Source: a bacterium | Lineage (GTDB): Bacteria; Patescibacteriota; Minisyncoccia; Phycocordibacterales; UBA10002 | Direction: 5' to 3' | Assembly (NCBI GenBank): GCA_030648695.1 | Contig: JAUSHG010000053.1 | Span: 1-13,421 of the forward strand | Length of the DNA: 13,421 nt | Shown: piece by piece, positions 1-4,830 of the stretch | Layout of the letters: every line of letters begins with the position of its first letter | How positions within the stretch are numbered: the stretch's first letter is position 1 | Program-made: the position numbers and the translations under genes | Notes under the pieces: generated by a model | Told to the model about the DNA's origin: nothing | The model's input: only the letters and a program-made list of their open reading frames with translations | Database searches by the model: none

Positions 1-97
1 TACCCTGTGTGAAGAAGAGCAGAAAGTAGAAGACAGCCCATGCCGCGGCCGTCCAGAAAAAGAGAGTTCCGCAGAGGTACGCGAATGATGGTTTCAT
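1..97 (-). CDS. N-terminus of a membrane protein (partial, runs off left edge)
   Basis: An ATG at 97 on the minus strand opens a reading frame with no stop to the window edge (32 codons). The peptide begins MKPSFAYLCG and continues with a strongly hydrophobic, aromatic-rich stretch from about residue 10 to 29 (TLFFWTAAAWAVFYFLLFF), which reads as a signal anchor or first transmembrane helix. A good minus-strand promoter lies 28-54 nt upstream, with a terminator directly before it, so this is an independent transcription unit divergent from the ribosomal operon. There is no Shine-Dalgarno sequence. I cannot name the protein from 32 residues; it may be any small membrane or secreted protein. 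Confidence 0.6.
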   Translation of the reverse strand, partial: MKPSFAYLCGTLFFWTAAAWAVFYFLLFFTQG

Positions 98-124
98 AGG
101 TCAGATTAATTGGACTGCAGGCAG

Positions 125-151
125 ATTATAATAGAGGTCTCGATAAGTCAA
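125..151 (-). promoter_or_regulatory. Minus-strand promoter of the left-edge membrane gene
   Basis: Read on the minus strand, TTGACT (151-146) is followed after 15 nt by a perfect TATAAT (130-125). The spacing is shorter than the usual 17, but the -10 is consensus and the -35 matches five of six bases. The promoter starts right after the U-tract of the minus-strand terminator at 153-190, as expected for a new unit. The predicted transcript would start near 118 and reach the ATG at 97 after a short leader. Confidence 0.6.
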
Positions 152-152
152 T

Positions 153-190
153 AAAAAACCGCCGGCACAGAATGCACGCTGTACCGACGG
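153..190 (-). terminator. Rho-independent terminator, minus strand
   Basis: On the minus strand the arm CCGTCGGTACAG (190-179) pairs along all 12 positions with CTGTGCCGGCGG (170-159) around an 8-nt loop, followed by six T (158-153). Two of the 12 pairs are G-U wobbles that exist only in minus-strand RNA; in plus-strand RNA they would be A-C mismatches. With the T-run this fixes the direction. No convincing minus-strand protein gene ends just before it, so it may end an RNA (see the ncRNA candidate at 153-425). Confidence 0.75.
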
Positions 191-276
191 AGGAGGAACC
201 TGTGAAGGCCAAGGTACCCTTCGCGAAGGTTCGGGTCTACTGTATGCCTCTTTTCCCGACAGGTCAAAGGCCAATG

Positions 277-306
277 TTGACTTTATGCCCTCTTTTCTGC
301 TAGTAT
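277..306 (+). promoter_or_regulatory. Promoter of the rpsS-rplE transcription unit
   Basis: TTGACT (277-282), 18 nt, TAGTAT (301-306), with TGC just before the -10 as an extended -10 element. Downstream follow TTTCCCC and a small GC hairpin (CGCC 314-317, AGTC, GGCG 322-325) and five T (327-331). Transcription should start around 313, so the hairpin sits at the 5' end of the mRNA. The arrangement is repeated before rpsN (5190-5240). The leader to rpsS is about 150 nt. Confidence 0.7.
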
Positions 307-370
307 TTCCCCACGCCAGTCGGCGGTTTTTGTTGAAAATCAAGGAGAGTGGGGGAATATAAGGTTTTCT

Positions 371-424
371 GTCCAGCACCATTTTTGGTCTAGAAGTTTC
401 TACACATCAAAAAGGGTGCTGGAC
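371..424 (+). promoter_or_regulatory. Long hairpin in the rpsS leader
   Basis: GTCCAGCACC (371-380) pairs perfectly with GGTGCTGGAC (415-424). After one A/G mismatch the stem continues with TTTTTG (382-387) against CAAAAA (408-413), giving 16 pairs of 17. A small inner hairpin TAGA/TCTA (391-394, 399-402) caps it. No T-run follows, so it is not a terminator in the plus direction. It lies between promoter and first gene and is a candidate site for feedback control of the ribosomal operon or for mRNA stability; which r-protein, if any, binds it cannot be read from sequence. Confidence 0.6.
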
Positions 425-427
425 GAT

Positions 428-459
428 GATTTTTATAGTCGCTTCGCTCCTTAAAAATC
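428..459 (+). promoter_or_regulatory. Second leader hairpin, directly before rpsS
   Basis: GATTTTTA (428-435) pairs perfectly with TAAAAATC (452-459) around a 16-nt loop containing GTCGCTTCGCTCC. It ends six bases before the rpsS ATG at 466. The loop word CGCTTCGCT recurs in the rpsQ-rplN spacer (3164-3172), hinting at a relation to the palindromic spacer elements inside the operon. Confidence 0.5.
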
Positions 460-465
460 AATCGC

Positions 466-816
466 ATGACACGCTCAGTCAAAAATGGACCATATGTAGA
501 CCCGCGCGTAAAGAAGAAAATCGCGGGAAAGCGCGCGGACAAGACCCCGCCCATTAAAACATGGTCACGCGCCTCCACCATTGCTCCGGAAATGGTGGGT
601 TTCAAGTTTTTGGTGCACAACGGCAAGGATTTTCCGGAAGTGCTCGTGAGCGAGGAAATGGTGGGGCACCGTTTGGGCGAGTTTTCACAGACCCGCAAGT
701 TCATCCGCCACGGAGGCAAGATGCAGAAGGAGCTTGAAATGAAGAAGAAAGAGGGCGAAATCGCGTCCGCACAGGCAGCCAAGGCGCCGCCGGCAGCCGC
801 AGGAGCAAAGAAGTAG
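466..816 (+). CDS. rpsS: 30S ribosomal protein S19 (uS19)
   Basis: Binds 16S rRNA in the head of the small subunit near the A site, next to S13. The 116 residues carry the family signature: NGPYVD at 7-12, KTWSRASTIAPEMVG at 31-45, VHNGKDF at 50-56 and MVGHRLGEFSQTR at 65-77. Most S19 proteins end about 92 residues in; this one adds some 25 residues rich in Lys, Glu and then Ala/Pro (KAPPAAAGAKK at the end), probably disordered. The upstream bases (AAAATCAATCGC) hold no Shine-Dalgarno sequence. It is the first gene of the unit; in most bacteria rplB would precede it, but here there are a promoter and a leader. The C-terminal extension may be a lineage trait. Confidence 0.97.
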   Translation: MTRSVKNGPYVDPRVKKKIAGKRADKTPPIKTWSRASTIAPEMVGFKFLVHNGKDFPEVLVSEEMVGHRLGEFSQTRKFIRHGGKMQKELEMKKKEGEIASAQAAKAPPAAAGAKK

Positions 817-908
817 TTTAGAAGTTGTAAGTTCCGCTCGCCGACTCGCTCAAAGTTCCGGAAACTTAAAACCTATAAACTTAAGCGCAGCGTAACGTAT
901 CAACTATT
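817..908 (+). repeat. Palindromic spacer element, family 1, reverse orientation (rpsS-rplV)
   Basis: The 92-nt gap is related to the rpsQ-rplN (3158-3248) and rplO-secY (8354-8448) spacers, but in reverse complement: read on the minus strand it contains GTTACGCTGCGCTTAAGTT, matching the other two. TAAGTTCC (828-835) pairs with GGAAACTTA (860-868) with one bulged A, around the palindromic word AAGTTCCGGAAACTT. The rpsS stop lies in the word TAGTTTAGAAGTT (814-826), which also opens the rpsQ-rplN spacer. No U-tract follows. Confidence 0.7.
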
Positions 909-1247
909 ATGAAGGCCATTCTCAACAACTACAGACAGTCCCCGCGCAAGATGCGGCTTGTGGCGGATGCGGTGAAAGGCAAGACCGTTTTGCAGGCGCG
1001 TGCTGTGCTTGCCTTTATGCCCAAAGCCGCCGCGGCTCCGCTTCGAAAACTTCTGGAGAGCGCTGTTGCAAATGCCAAGATAAACGACAAGGTGTCGGAT
1101 GAGTCGGTCCTTCGCATCAAGGATTTCCGAGTGGACGGCGGCGTGGTGCTCAAGCGTTTTATGCCGCGCGCCCGCGGGTCAGCATTCCGCATCAAGAAGC
1201 GAACAAGCAAAGTTACTTTAATTTTGTCAGAACAAAAACCAAAGTAA
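909..1247 (+). CDS. rplV: 50S ribosomal protein L22 (uL22)
   Basis: Early-assembling large-subunit protein whose long beta-hairpin lines the peptide exit tunnel. The 112 residues match the usual length. N-terminal YRQSPRKMRLVAD (8-20) is the rRNA-contacting start, and DGGVVLKRFMPRARGSAFRIKKRTSK is the hairpin and C-terminal strand (76-101). The ATG is preceded by GTATCAACTATT with no Shine-Dalgarno sequence, and the next gene is 67 nt downstream. The hairpin residues look ordinary, so nothing here suggests an altered tunnel. Confidence 0.97.
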   Translation: MKAILNNYRQSPRKMRLVADAVKGKTVLQARAVLAFMPKAAAAPLRKLLESAVANAKINDKVSDESVLRIKDFRVDGGVVLKRFMPRARGSAFRIKKRTSKVTLILSEQKPK

Positions 1248-1314
1248 CTTGAACTCTTAACTTTTGACTATTCACTGTTAACAGTTAAGAGTTAATGGTT
1301 AATAGTTTTCTATC
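1248..1314 (+). repeat. Palindromic spacer element, family 2 (rplV-rpsC)
   Basis: AACTCTTAAC (1252-1261) pairs perfectly with GTTAAGAGTT (1284-1293). The loop contains the self-complementary CTGTTAACAG (1275-1284), and GACTATT (1266-1272) can alternatively pair with AATAGTT (1301-1307). The two pairings overlap, so the RNA could switch between folds. The sequence is very similar to the adk-pyrH spacer at 10395-10451, over 9 kb away; both share GTTAACAGTTAAGAGTTAA. Confidence 0.75.
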
Positions 1315-1989
1315 ATGAGCCACATCGTTCATCCATACGCGCATCGCCTCGGCATCATCAAGGATTGGAAGTCCCGCTGGTTTGGCGTGAAAGGGGAGTA
1401 TCAGAAGTTTCTGCGCTGTGACATATTGGTGCGCGAATTTTTGGCAAAGCGCCTGCGGGGCATGTTTGTAAGCTCCGTTGATATTGAACGCGGACCCACA
1501 CTCTTCAGGATTATTATCCGCACCTCCCGCCCGGGACTGTTGATAGGACGAAGCGGCGAAGGAGCGGTAAAGCTCAAGAATGAACTACTCGGCTTTATGC
1601 GCAAGCACAAGCTCTCCGGAGGGGAGAATTTCAAACTGGATATTGAAGAGGTGCGTTCGCCGGAATCAAATGCCGCGATTGTCGCACAGCTTGTCTCTGA
1701 AGGGCTGGAGAAGCGCCTTCCGTTTCGCCGCGTCATGAAGCAGACCCTGGATAAGGTAATGGCCAACCGCGATGTGTTGGGAGTAAAAGTGTACTTGGGC
1801 GGCCGGCTGGGGGGTGCTGAAATGGCACGTACCGAAGAGCTCAAGCGCGGGCGTATTCCGCTTCAGACGCTTCGTGCCGATATTGATTTTGCCCGGATGC
1901 GCGCGCATATGACCTACGGCGATATCGGCATCAAGGTGTGGATTTATAAGGGAGAGATTTTTGAAGACACAGAGAAACCGAAAAAATAA
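1315..1989 (+). CDS. rpsC: 30S ribosomal protein S3 (uS3)
   Basis: Small-subunit head protein at the mRNA entry channel, with a role in mRNA unwinding. The 224 residues show an N-terminal HPYAHRLGIIKDWKSRWF (6-23), a type II KH domain with its GXXG loop as GRSG at 78-81, and the C-terminal S3 domain with GRLGGAEMARTE at 163-174 and GRIPLQTLRADID near 179-191. Length is typical. The start MSHIVHPYAH replaces the common MGQKVHP but aligns in place, which supports the ATG at 1315. No Shine-Dalgarno sequence in TTAATAGTTTTCTATC. The C-terminus ends in a short acidic-to-basic tail (EDTEKPKK). Confidence 0.97.
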   Translation: MSHIVHPYAHRLGIIKDWKSRWFGVKGEYQKFLRCDILVREFLAKRLRGMFVSSVDIERGPTLFRIIIRTSRPGLLIGRSGEGAVKLKNELLGFMRKHKLSGGENFKLDIEEVRSPESNAAIVAQLVSEGLEKRLPFRRVMKQTLDKVMANRDVLGVKVYLGGRLGGAEMARTEELKRGRIPLQTLRADIDFARMRAHMTYGDIGIKVWIYKGEIFEDTEKPKK

Positions 1990-2092
1990 GTACCAATGTT
2001 CAATTATCAATGTTCAATCAATTTTTAATCAACTAATCTTCAGGATCCTTTGAAAATTGAAAATTGAGAATTGATAATTGAAAATTACTACT
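1990..2092 (+). repeat. Palindromic spacer element, family 3 (rpsC-rplP)
   Basis: TTCAATTATCAAT (1999-2011) pairs perfectly over 13 bp with ATTGATAATTGAA (2070-2082), ten bases before the rplP ATG. Inside, further TTCAAT/ATTGA words extend the pairing, around a GC-containing core TTCAGGATCC. The same word recurs in the rpmC-rpsQ and rpsN-rpsH spacers. Confidence 0.8.
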
Positions 2093-2512
2093 ATGTTACT
2101 GCCCAAAAAAATCAAATATCGCAAATGGCACACCATGCGCCGCAATGCTCTTAAGCCGCTTATTGCTTCACGGGGCACAAAGGTTTCTTTCGGTTCGTTC
2201 GGGCTGAAGGCGCTCACTGTTGGCCGCATCCGTTCAAACCAGATTGAGGCCGCGCGCAAAGTACTTTCCCGCAGTGCCGGCAAGACCGGAAAAATCTGGA
2301 TACGTATTTTCCCCGACCGCCCGTATACGCAGAAGCCGCCTGAAGTGGGAATGGGCAAGGGCAAGGGCGACCCGCAGGGGTATTGTTTTCAGACCGAGCC
2401 GGGACGTGTACTCTTTGAGATTGACGGAGTGGGGGAAACGGAAGCAACCAGTGCCCTTTCCAAGGCCGGAGCCAAATTACCGATAAAGACCAAAGTTGTA
2501 AGGCGAATGTAG
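2093..2512 (+). CDS. rplP: 50S ribosomal protein L16 (uL16)
   Basis: Large-subunit protein near the A-site tRNA and peptidyl transferase centre. I place the start at ATG 2093, giving MLLPKKIKYRKWH, because the family begins ML.PK; an in-frame TTG at 2078 would add five residues but lies inside the inverted-repeat arm. The 139 residues include FGSFGLKAL (33-41), IRSNQIEAAR (46-55), WIRIFPDRPYTQKP (69-82), MGKGKGDP (87-94) and the terminal LPIKTKVVRR. This is the normal length. There is no Shine-Dalgarno sequence (GAAAATTACTACT). Spacing to rpmC is 105 nt. Confidence 0.97.
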   Translation: MLLPKKIKYRKWHTMRRNALKPLIASRGTKVSFGSFGLKALTVGRIRSNQIEAARKVLSRSAGKTGKIWIRIFPDRPYTQKPPEVGMGKGKGDPQGYCFQTEPGRVLFEIDGVGETEATSALSKAGAKLPIKTKVVRRM

Positions 2513-2617
2513 TTAATACGAACGTACGAACGCCGGTACGAAATACGAAAGGGCAAGACAGTATTCATTCGAGTTTCGTATTTCGTAAATATTTCGTAAG
2601 TTCGTAGTGTATAGAAT
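2513..2617 (+). repeat. Palindromic spacer element, family 4 (rplP-rpmC), very long stem
   Basis: Two nested stems. Inner: TACGAAATACGAAA (2537-2550) with TTTCGTATTTCGTA (2574-2587), a perfect 14 bp. Outer: TACGAACGTACGAA (2517-2530) with TTCGTAAGTTCGTA (2593-2606), 13 of 14. Together 27 of 28 positions pair, interrupted by a short internal loop, with a 23-nt apical loop. Each arm is itself a run of the word TACGAA. The element fills nearly the whole gap between the rplP stop (2512) and the rpmC ATG (2618). Confidence 0.85.
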
Positions 2618-2803
2618 ATGAAAGACAAAAATGAACAGGAATTGCATGGAGAGCTTGAGGCGGTGCGCGAGAAACTGCGCGCCTGGAGATTTGCCATGAC
2701 CGGAAGCAAGACAAAAAATGTGAAGGAGGGAAAAGGATTCAGGAAGGACATAGCGAGAATACTTACCGAGCTAAACAGTCGAAAGAAAAATACGAAGGTG
2801 TAA
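2618..2803 (+). CDS. rpmC: 50S ribosomal protein L29 (uL29)
   Basis: Small two-helix protein at the rim of the peptide exit tunnel, close to L23 and the SRP/trigger-factor docking site. The 61 residues have the L29 pattern: LHGELEAVREKLRAWRFAMTGS (9-30) as the first helix with the LR-FA motif, a basic loop, and RKDIARILTELNSR (42-55) as the second helix. Its place between rplP and rpsQ confirms the call. The start follows TAGTGTATAGAAT with no Shine-Dalgarno sequence, only 11 nt after the 3' arm of the long spacer stem. Confidence 0.94.
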   Translation: MKDKNEQELHGELEAVREKLRAWRFAMTGSKTKNVKEGKGFRKDIARILTELNSRKKNTKV

Positions 2804-2911
2804 TTTTCAATTATCAATTTACAATTTTCAATCAATTCTGGAATTAAATAATTTTCAAAATTCTCGGGATTTGTTTGATAATTGATAATTGAACATTGAT
2901 ACTTTAAAAAT
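2804..2911 (+). repeat. Palindromic spacer element, family 3 (rpmC-rpsQ)
   Basis: TTCAATTATCAAT (2806-2818) pairs perfectly with ATTGATAATTGAA (2881-2893), the same 13-bp stem as in the rpsC-rplP spacer. Additional copies of the word (CAATTTTCAATCAATT on the left, TTGATAATTGATAATTGAA on the right) allow register-shifted pairings. The rpmC stop is the TAA of TAATTTTCAA, the same word that ends rpsN and starts its spacer. Confidence 0.8.
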
Positions 2912-3157
2912 ATGGAATCAGCAAAACAAAAATCAACAGGTCGGGTGCTAATCGGCACGGTGGTGTCTACAAAGATGAAGGACACTATTGTGGTTCTGGT
3001 ATCGCGTTTTGTTAAACATCCGAAGTACCGTAAATATATGCGCTACACAAAGCGTCTGAAGGTGCATGATGCGGGAAACACCAAGCAGATGGGGGAGAAG
3101 GTGGAGATTGTTGAATGCCGCCCTCTTTCTAAAGACAAGCACTTTAGAATAGTTTAG
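2912..3157 (+). CDS. rpsQ: 30S ribosomal protein S17 (uS17)
   Basis: Primary 16S rRNA-binding protein with an OB fold in the body of the small subunit. The 81 residues include GRVLIGTVVSTKMKDTIVVLV (10-30), RFVKHPKYRKYMRYTKRLKVHD (32-53) and the end GEKVEIVECRPLSKDKHFRIV (61-81). The phrase KMKDT followed by a basic KYRKY.R.TK segment is diagnostic. Length is typical. No Shine-Dalgarno sequence in the A-rich leader (ACTTTAAAAAT). The last codons overlap the first bases of the following palindromic element: the stop is the second TAG of TAGTTTAG. Confidence 0.96.
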   Translation: MESAKQKSTGRVLIGTVVSTKMKDTIVVLVSRFVKHPKYRKYMRYTKRLKVHDAGNTKQMGEKVEIVECRPLSKDKHFRIV

Positions 3158-3248
3158 AAGTTACGCTTCGCTTAAGTTTGAAGTTTATAAGTCAGAAAAC
3201 TTATAGCGAGCGCAGCGAGCGAAACTTACCAACTTTTAACTTATAACT
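3158..3248 (+). repeat. Palindromic spacer element, family 1 (rpsQ-rplN)
   Basis: Outer stem: AAGTT-A-CGCTTCGCT (3158-3172) with AGCGAGCG-A-AACTT (3214-3227), 13 pairs with one mismatch and one bulge. Inner stem: TATAAGT (3186-3192) with ACTTATA (3199-3205), loop CAGAAA. The same two-level structure with almost the same words is found at 8352-8421 before secY, and in reverse orientation at 817-908. Confidence 0.8.
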
Positions 3249-3620
3249 ATGATCCAGCCACGTTCCATTGTTATAGTCGCGGACAATTCGGGCGCCAAAA
3301 TCGGCCGCATTTTCAAGGTGCTCGGCAGTTCTAAAAAGCGCTATGCCCGAATCGGCGAACTGGTGGTGCTTTCCGTTCAAAAAGCCGAACCTCGAAAAGC
3401 AGTCAAGAAAAAGGATGTACTGCATGCGGTTGTGGTGCGGAGCCGTGCGGCTATGCGCCGCAGGGACGGTTCCTACATCCGGTTTGACGAGAACGCCGTA
3501 GTGATTGTTGAAAAAGACAAGAAAGAGCCGATTGCGGGACGTGTGTTCGGGCCCATGCCGCGTGAACTGGGTGAACACGGATTCCACACCATTTTATCCA
3601 AAGCGTCCGAAGTAGTATAA
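3249..3620 (+). CDS. rplN: 50S ribosomal protein L14 (uL14)
   Basis: Five-stranded beta-barrel protein that contacts 23S rRNA and forms part of bridge B5/B8 with the 30S subunit. The 123 residues begin MIQPRSIVIVADNSGAKIGR (the family's MIQ...L.VADNSGAK) and contain VLSVQKAEPRKAVKKKDVLHAVVVRS (40-65), RRDGSYIRFDENAVVIV (71-87) and the end RVFGPMPRELGEHGFHTILSKASEVV (98-123). Length fits the usual 122. The start codon follows TAACTTATAACT, without a Shine-Dalgarno sequence. Nothing unusual in the protein. Confidence 0.97.
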   Translation: MIQPRSIVIVADNSGAKIGRIFKVLGSSKKRYARIGELVVLSVQKAEPRKAVKKKDVLHAVVVRSRAAMRRRDGSYIRFDENAVVIVEKDKKEPIAGRVFGPMPRELGEHGFHTILSKASEVV

Positions 3621-3700
3621 AGAAGGTTCCAGGTTTCAGCTTTTAGGTTTTAGGAAGTCAGTTTCCAACCTAGAAGCTAACAGCTAGAAGCTAAAAGCTT
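3621..3700 (+). repeat. Palindromic spacer element, family 6 (rplN-rplX)
   Basis: AGCTTTTAG (3638-3646) pairs with CTAAAAGCT (3691-3699), ending next to the rplX ATG. A second, partly exclusive hairpin uses GGTT-TTA-GGAA (3646-3656) with TTCC-AACC (3663-3670). The right arm is a run of GAAGCTAA/CAGCTAGAAGCTAA words, shared with the rplX-rplE, rplR-rpsE, secY-adk and pyrH-map spacers. Confidence 0.7.
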
Positions 3701-4003
3701 ATGATACACAAAGGAGACAATGTCATAGTGATTTCCGGAGCGCACAAGGGCAAGACCGGAAAAGTGCACCAGTTGCTTCGCGAGAGGCAGTTGGTGGTTG
3801 TTGAGGGTGTGAATCTGCGCAAGAAGCACGAACGCGCGCGCCGCGCCAATCAGAAAGGGCAGTTGATTGAAAAGGCCATGCCCATCTCCCTCTCCAATGT
3901 GTCGCTCATTGACTCCGCCTCAGGAAAAGCCACACGGGTCGGCCGCAAGCAGGTGGGAGAGAAGTGGGTACGGGTAAGCCGGAAGTCGGGCAAGGAAATC
4001 TAG
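3701..4003 (+). CDS. rplX: 50S ribosomal protein L24 (uL24)
   Basis: Assembly-initiating large-subunit protein near the tunnel exit. The 100 residues open with a KOW motif, IHKGDNVIVISGAHKGKTGKV (2-22), followed by VVVEGVNLRKKHERA (32-46) and the SLIDSASGKATRVGRK segment (68-83). Length matches the bacterial family. The ATG follows directly on the right arm of the spacer palindrome (GCTAAAAGCTT), with no Shine-Dalgarno sequence. Its own stop codon TAG forms the first three bases of the next stem, so the protein ends inside the palindromic element. Confidence 0.96.
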   Translation: MIHKGDNVIVISGAHKGKTGKVHQLLRERQLVVVEGVNLRKKHERARRANQKGQLIEKAMPISLSNVSLIDSASGKATRVGRKQVGEKWVRVSRKSGKEI

Positions 4004-4085
4004 CTTATTAGCTGATTGGCTTTTTAGCTTTTTAGGGAATTGACTAATAAGCTAAGAAGCTACAAGCTAAACAGCTTTTACTATT
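4001..4085 (+). repeat. Palindromic spacer element, family 6 (rplX-rplE), includes the rplX stop
   Basis: TAGCTTATTAG (4001-4011) pairs perfectly over 11 bp with CTAATAAGCTA (4044-4054). The first three bases are the rplX stop codon. The loop holds TTTTTAGCTTTTTAGGG, and the right flank continues with AGAAGCTACAAGCTAAACAGC words. The identical 11-bp stem is used at 7121-7153. Confidence 0.8.
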
Positions 4086-4637
4086 ATGAAAGCACAATCC
4101 ATCAAAACTAAAGAAAAAGAGGCATTCAATGTGCTGAAAGAAAAGGCGGGGTATAAAAACCCCATGCAGGCGCCGCGCCTGCGTAAGGTGGTGATTTCGG
4201 CGGGAGTCGGGTCGTTTAAGGACAAGAAGAAGTTTGCCACCGTGGAAGACCGTCTGGCCAAAATTACCGGACAGAAAGCCGCACCGCGTGCAGCCAAGAA
4301 ATCCATTGCCGCCTACAAGTCACGGCAGGGAGATACGGTGGGGTATCAAACCACTCTGCGCGGTCCGCGCATGTACGGATTTTTGGACAAGCTTATTGCC
4401 ATAGCGCTCCCGCGCGTGCGCGACTTCCGCGGTATTCCCGAGGCCTCCGTGGATGAAATCGGAAACCTTACTATCGGCGTGCGTGAACATACTATTTTCC
4501 CCGAGGCCTCTGACGAGGACCTGCGCGACGTATTCGGCATGGCCATTACGGTGGTAACGAGCGCCACAAGCAAAGATGAAGCCCGCGCCTTTTTTGACTA
4601 TCTCGGTTTTCCGTTTGCCAAGGCAACACGGAAGTAA
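4086..4637 (+). CDS. rplE: 50S ribosomal protein L5 (uL5)
   Basis: Binds 5S rRNA in the central protuberance and contacts S13 across the subunit interface. The 183 residues contain PRLRKVVISAGVGSFKD (30-46), TGQKAAPRAAKKSIAAYKSRQGD (61-83), LRGPRMYGFLDKLIAIALPRVRDFRGI (92-118) and LTIGVREHTIFPE (128-140), all hallmark L5 segments. Length is normal. No Shine-Dalgarno sequence (TTTTACTATT). It ends the first unit: in most bacteria rpsN follows within a few bases, but here 667 nt of non-ribosomal sequence intervene before the rpsN start. Confidence 0.97.
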   Translation: MKAQSIKTKEKEAFNVLKEKAGYKNPMQAPRLRKVVISAGVGSFKDKKKFATVEDRLAKITGQKAAPRAAKKSIAAYKSRQGDTVGYQTTLRGPRMYGFLDKLIAIALPRVRDFRGIPEASVDEIGNLTIGVREHTIFPEASDEDLRDVFGMAITVVTSATSKDEARAFFDYLGFPFAKATRK

Positions 4638-4640
4638 ACA

Positions 4641-4729
4641 CAGTACCAGGGCAAGCTCGGTACGGGGCAGGCAAGAACACGGAACGGGACGGAACCAGAC
4701 CAGTCAACGTGGCACGTTGACTGGTACTG
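4641..4729. repeat. Inverted repeat enclosing a 27-bp near-perfect palindrome
   Basis: CAGTACCAG (4641-4649) is repeated inverted as CTGGTACTG (4721-4729), bracketing the region just after rplE. Within it ACCAGTCAACGTG (4699-4711) and CACGTTGACTGGT (4713-4725) form a perfect 13-bp palindrome with a single central base. No T-run follows. It could be a hairpin in the rplE 3' UTR or a mobile palindrome of REP/MITE type. Confidence 0.6.
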
Positions 4730-4730
4730 G

Positions 4731-4750
4731 ATTCCCGCCTCCGCGGGAAT
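4731..4750. repeat. ATTCCC-N8-GGGAAT palindrome (dRS3-like)
   Basis: ATTCCCGC (4731-4738), loop CTCC, GCGGGAAT (4743-4750): an 8-bp perfect stem. It fits the consensus ATTCCC-N8-GGGAAT of the neisserial dRS3 repeat, a type of palindrome also seen in other bacteria, where its minus-strand translation yields the familiar FPRRRES peptide. Here it abuts the 27-bp palindrome at 4699-4725. Confidence 0.6.
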
Positions 4751-4775
4751 GACAGAAAAGAAATCAATAACGTAT

Positions 4776-4812
4776 AAAAAACCGCCGCTCGTAAAGCCGA
4801 GCGGCGTGTTTT
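4776..4812 (-). terminator. Terminator of the minus-strand gene, possibly bidirectional
   Basis: CGCCGCTCG (4783-4791) and CGAGCGGCG (4798-4806) form a perfect 9-bp stem with a 6-nt loop. On the minus strand it is followed by six T (4781-4776), a strong intrinsic terminator about 25 nt after the stop codon at 4831. In the plus direction the stem is followed by TGTTTTA, a weaker U-tract that may also end transcripts from rplE. Confidence 0.85.
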
Positions 4813-4830
4813 AGTTAAGCACCTTTTTCC

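Larger units (their letters stand above)
153..425 (-). ncRNA. Candidate minus-strand RNA antisense to the rpsS leader
   Basis: A minus-strand promoter-like pair, TTGATT (461-456) and TATAAA (437-432) with 18 nt between, would start a transcript near 425. That is exactly where a strong hairpin (424-371) begins. The transcript would run about 270 nt to the minus-strand terminator at 190-153. It contains a second inverted repeat (359-349 with 314-304, 10 of 11 pairs) and the palindrome CCTTCGCGAAGG. The only long frame inside it (start near 382) reads through the terminator to 101, so it is unlikely to be an mRNA. Promoter and terminator are visible; that they define one RNA is inference. It does not look like RNase P, SRP or tmRNA. 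Confidence 0.3.

Noticed and set aside
202..303. Plus-strand GTG frame of 33 codons preceded by GGAGGAGGAACC, a possible leader peptide
   Set aside because: Its stop lies in the -10 box of the rpsS promoter, so it would need a different upstream promoter that I do not see. The GGAGGAGG partly belongs to the terminator arm.
101..382. Minus-strand frame of 93 codons in the leader region
   Set aside because: It reads straight through a strong minus-strand terminator (190-153) and the promoter of the next gene, covers the plus-strand operon promoter, and its product shows no recognisable motif.
2078..2092. Upstream TTG start for rplP
   Set aside because: It would add five residues encoded by the spacer stem. 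The L16 family starts ML.PK, which fits ATG 2093.
4546..4767. Minus-strand frame giving a FPRRRES-type peptide
   Set aside because: This is the usual artefact of translating the ATTCCC-N8-GGGAAT palindrome; the frame also overlaps the rplE 3' end.
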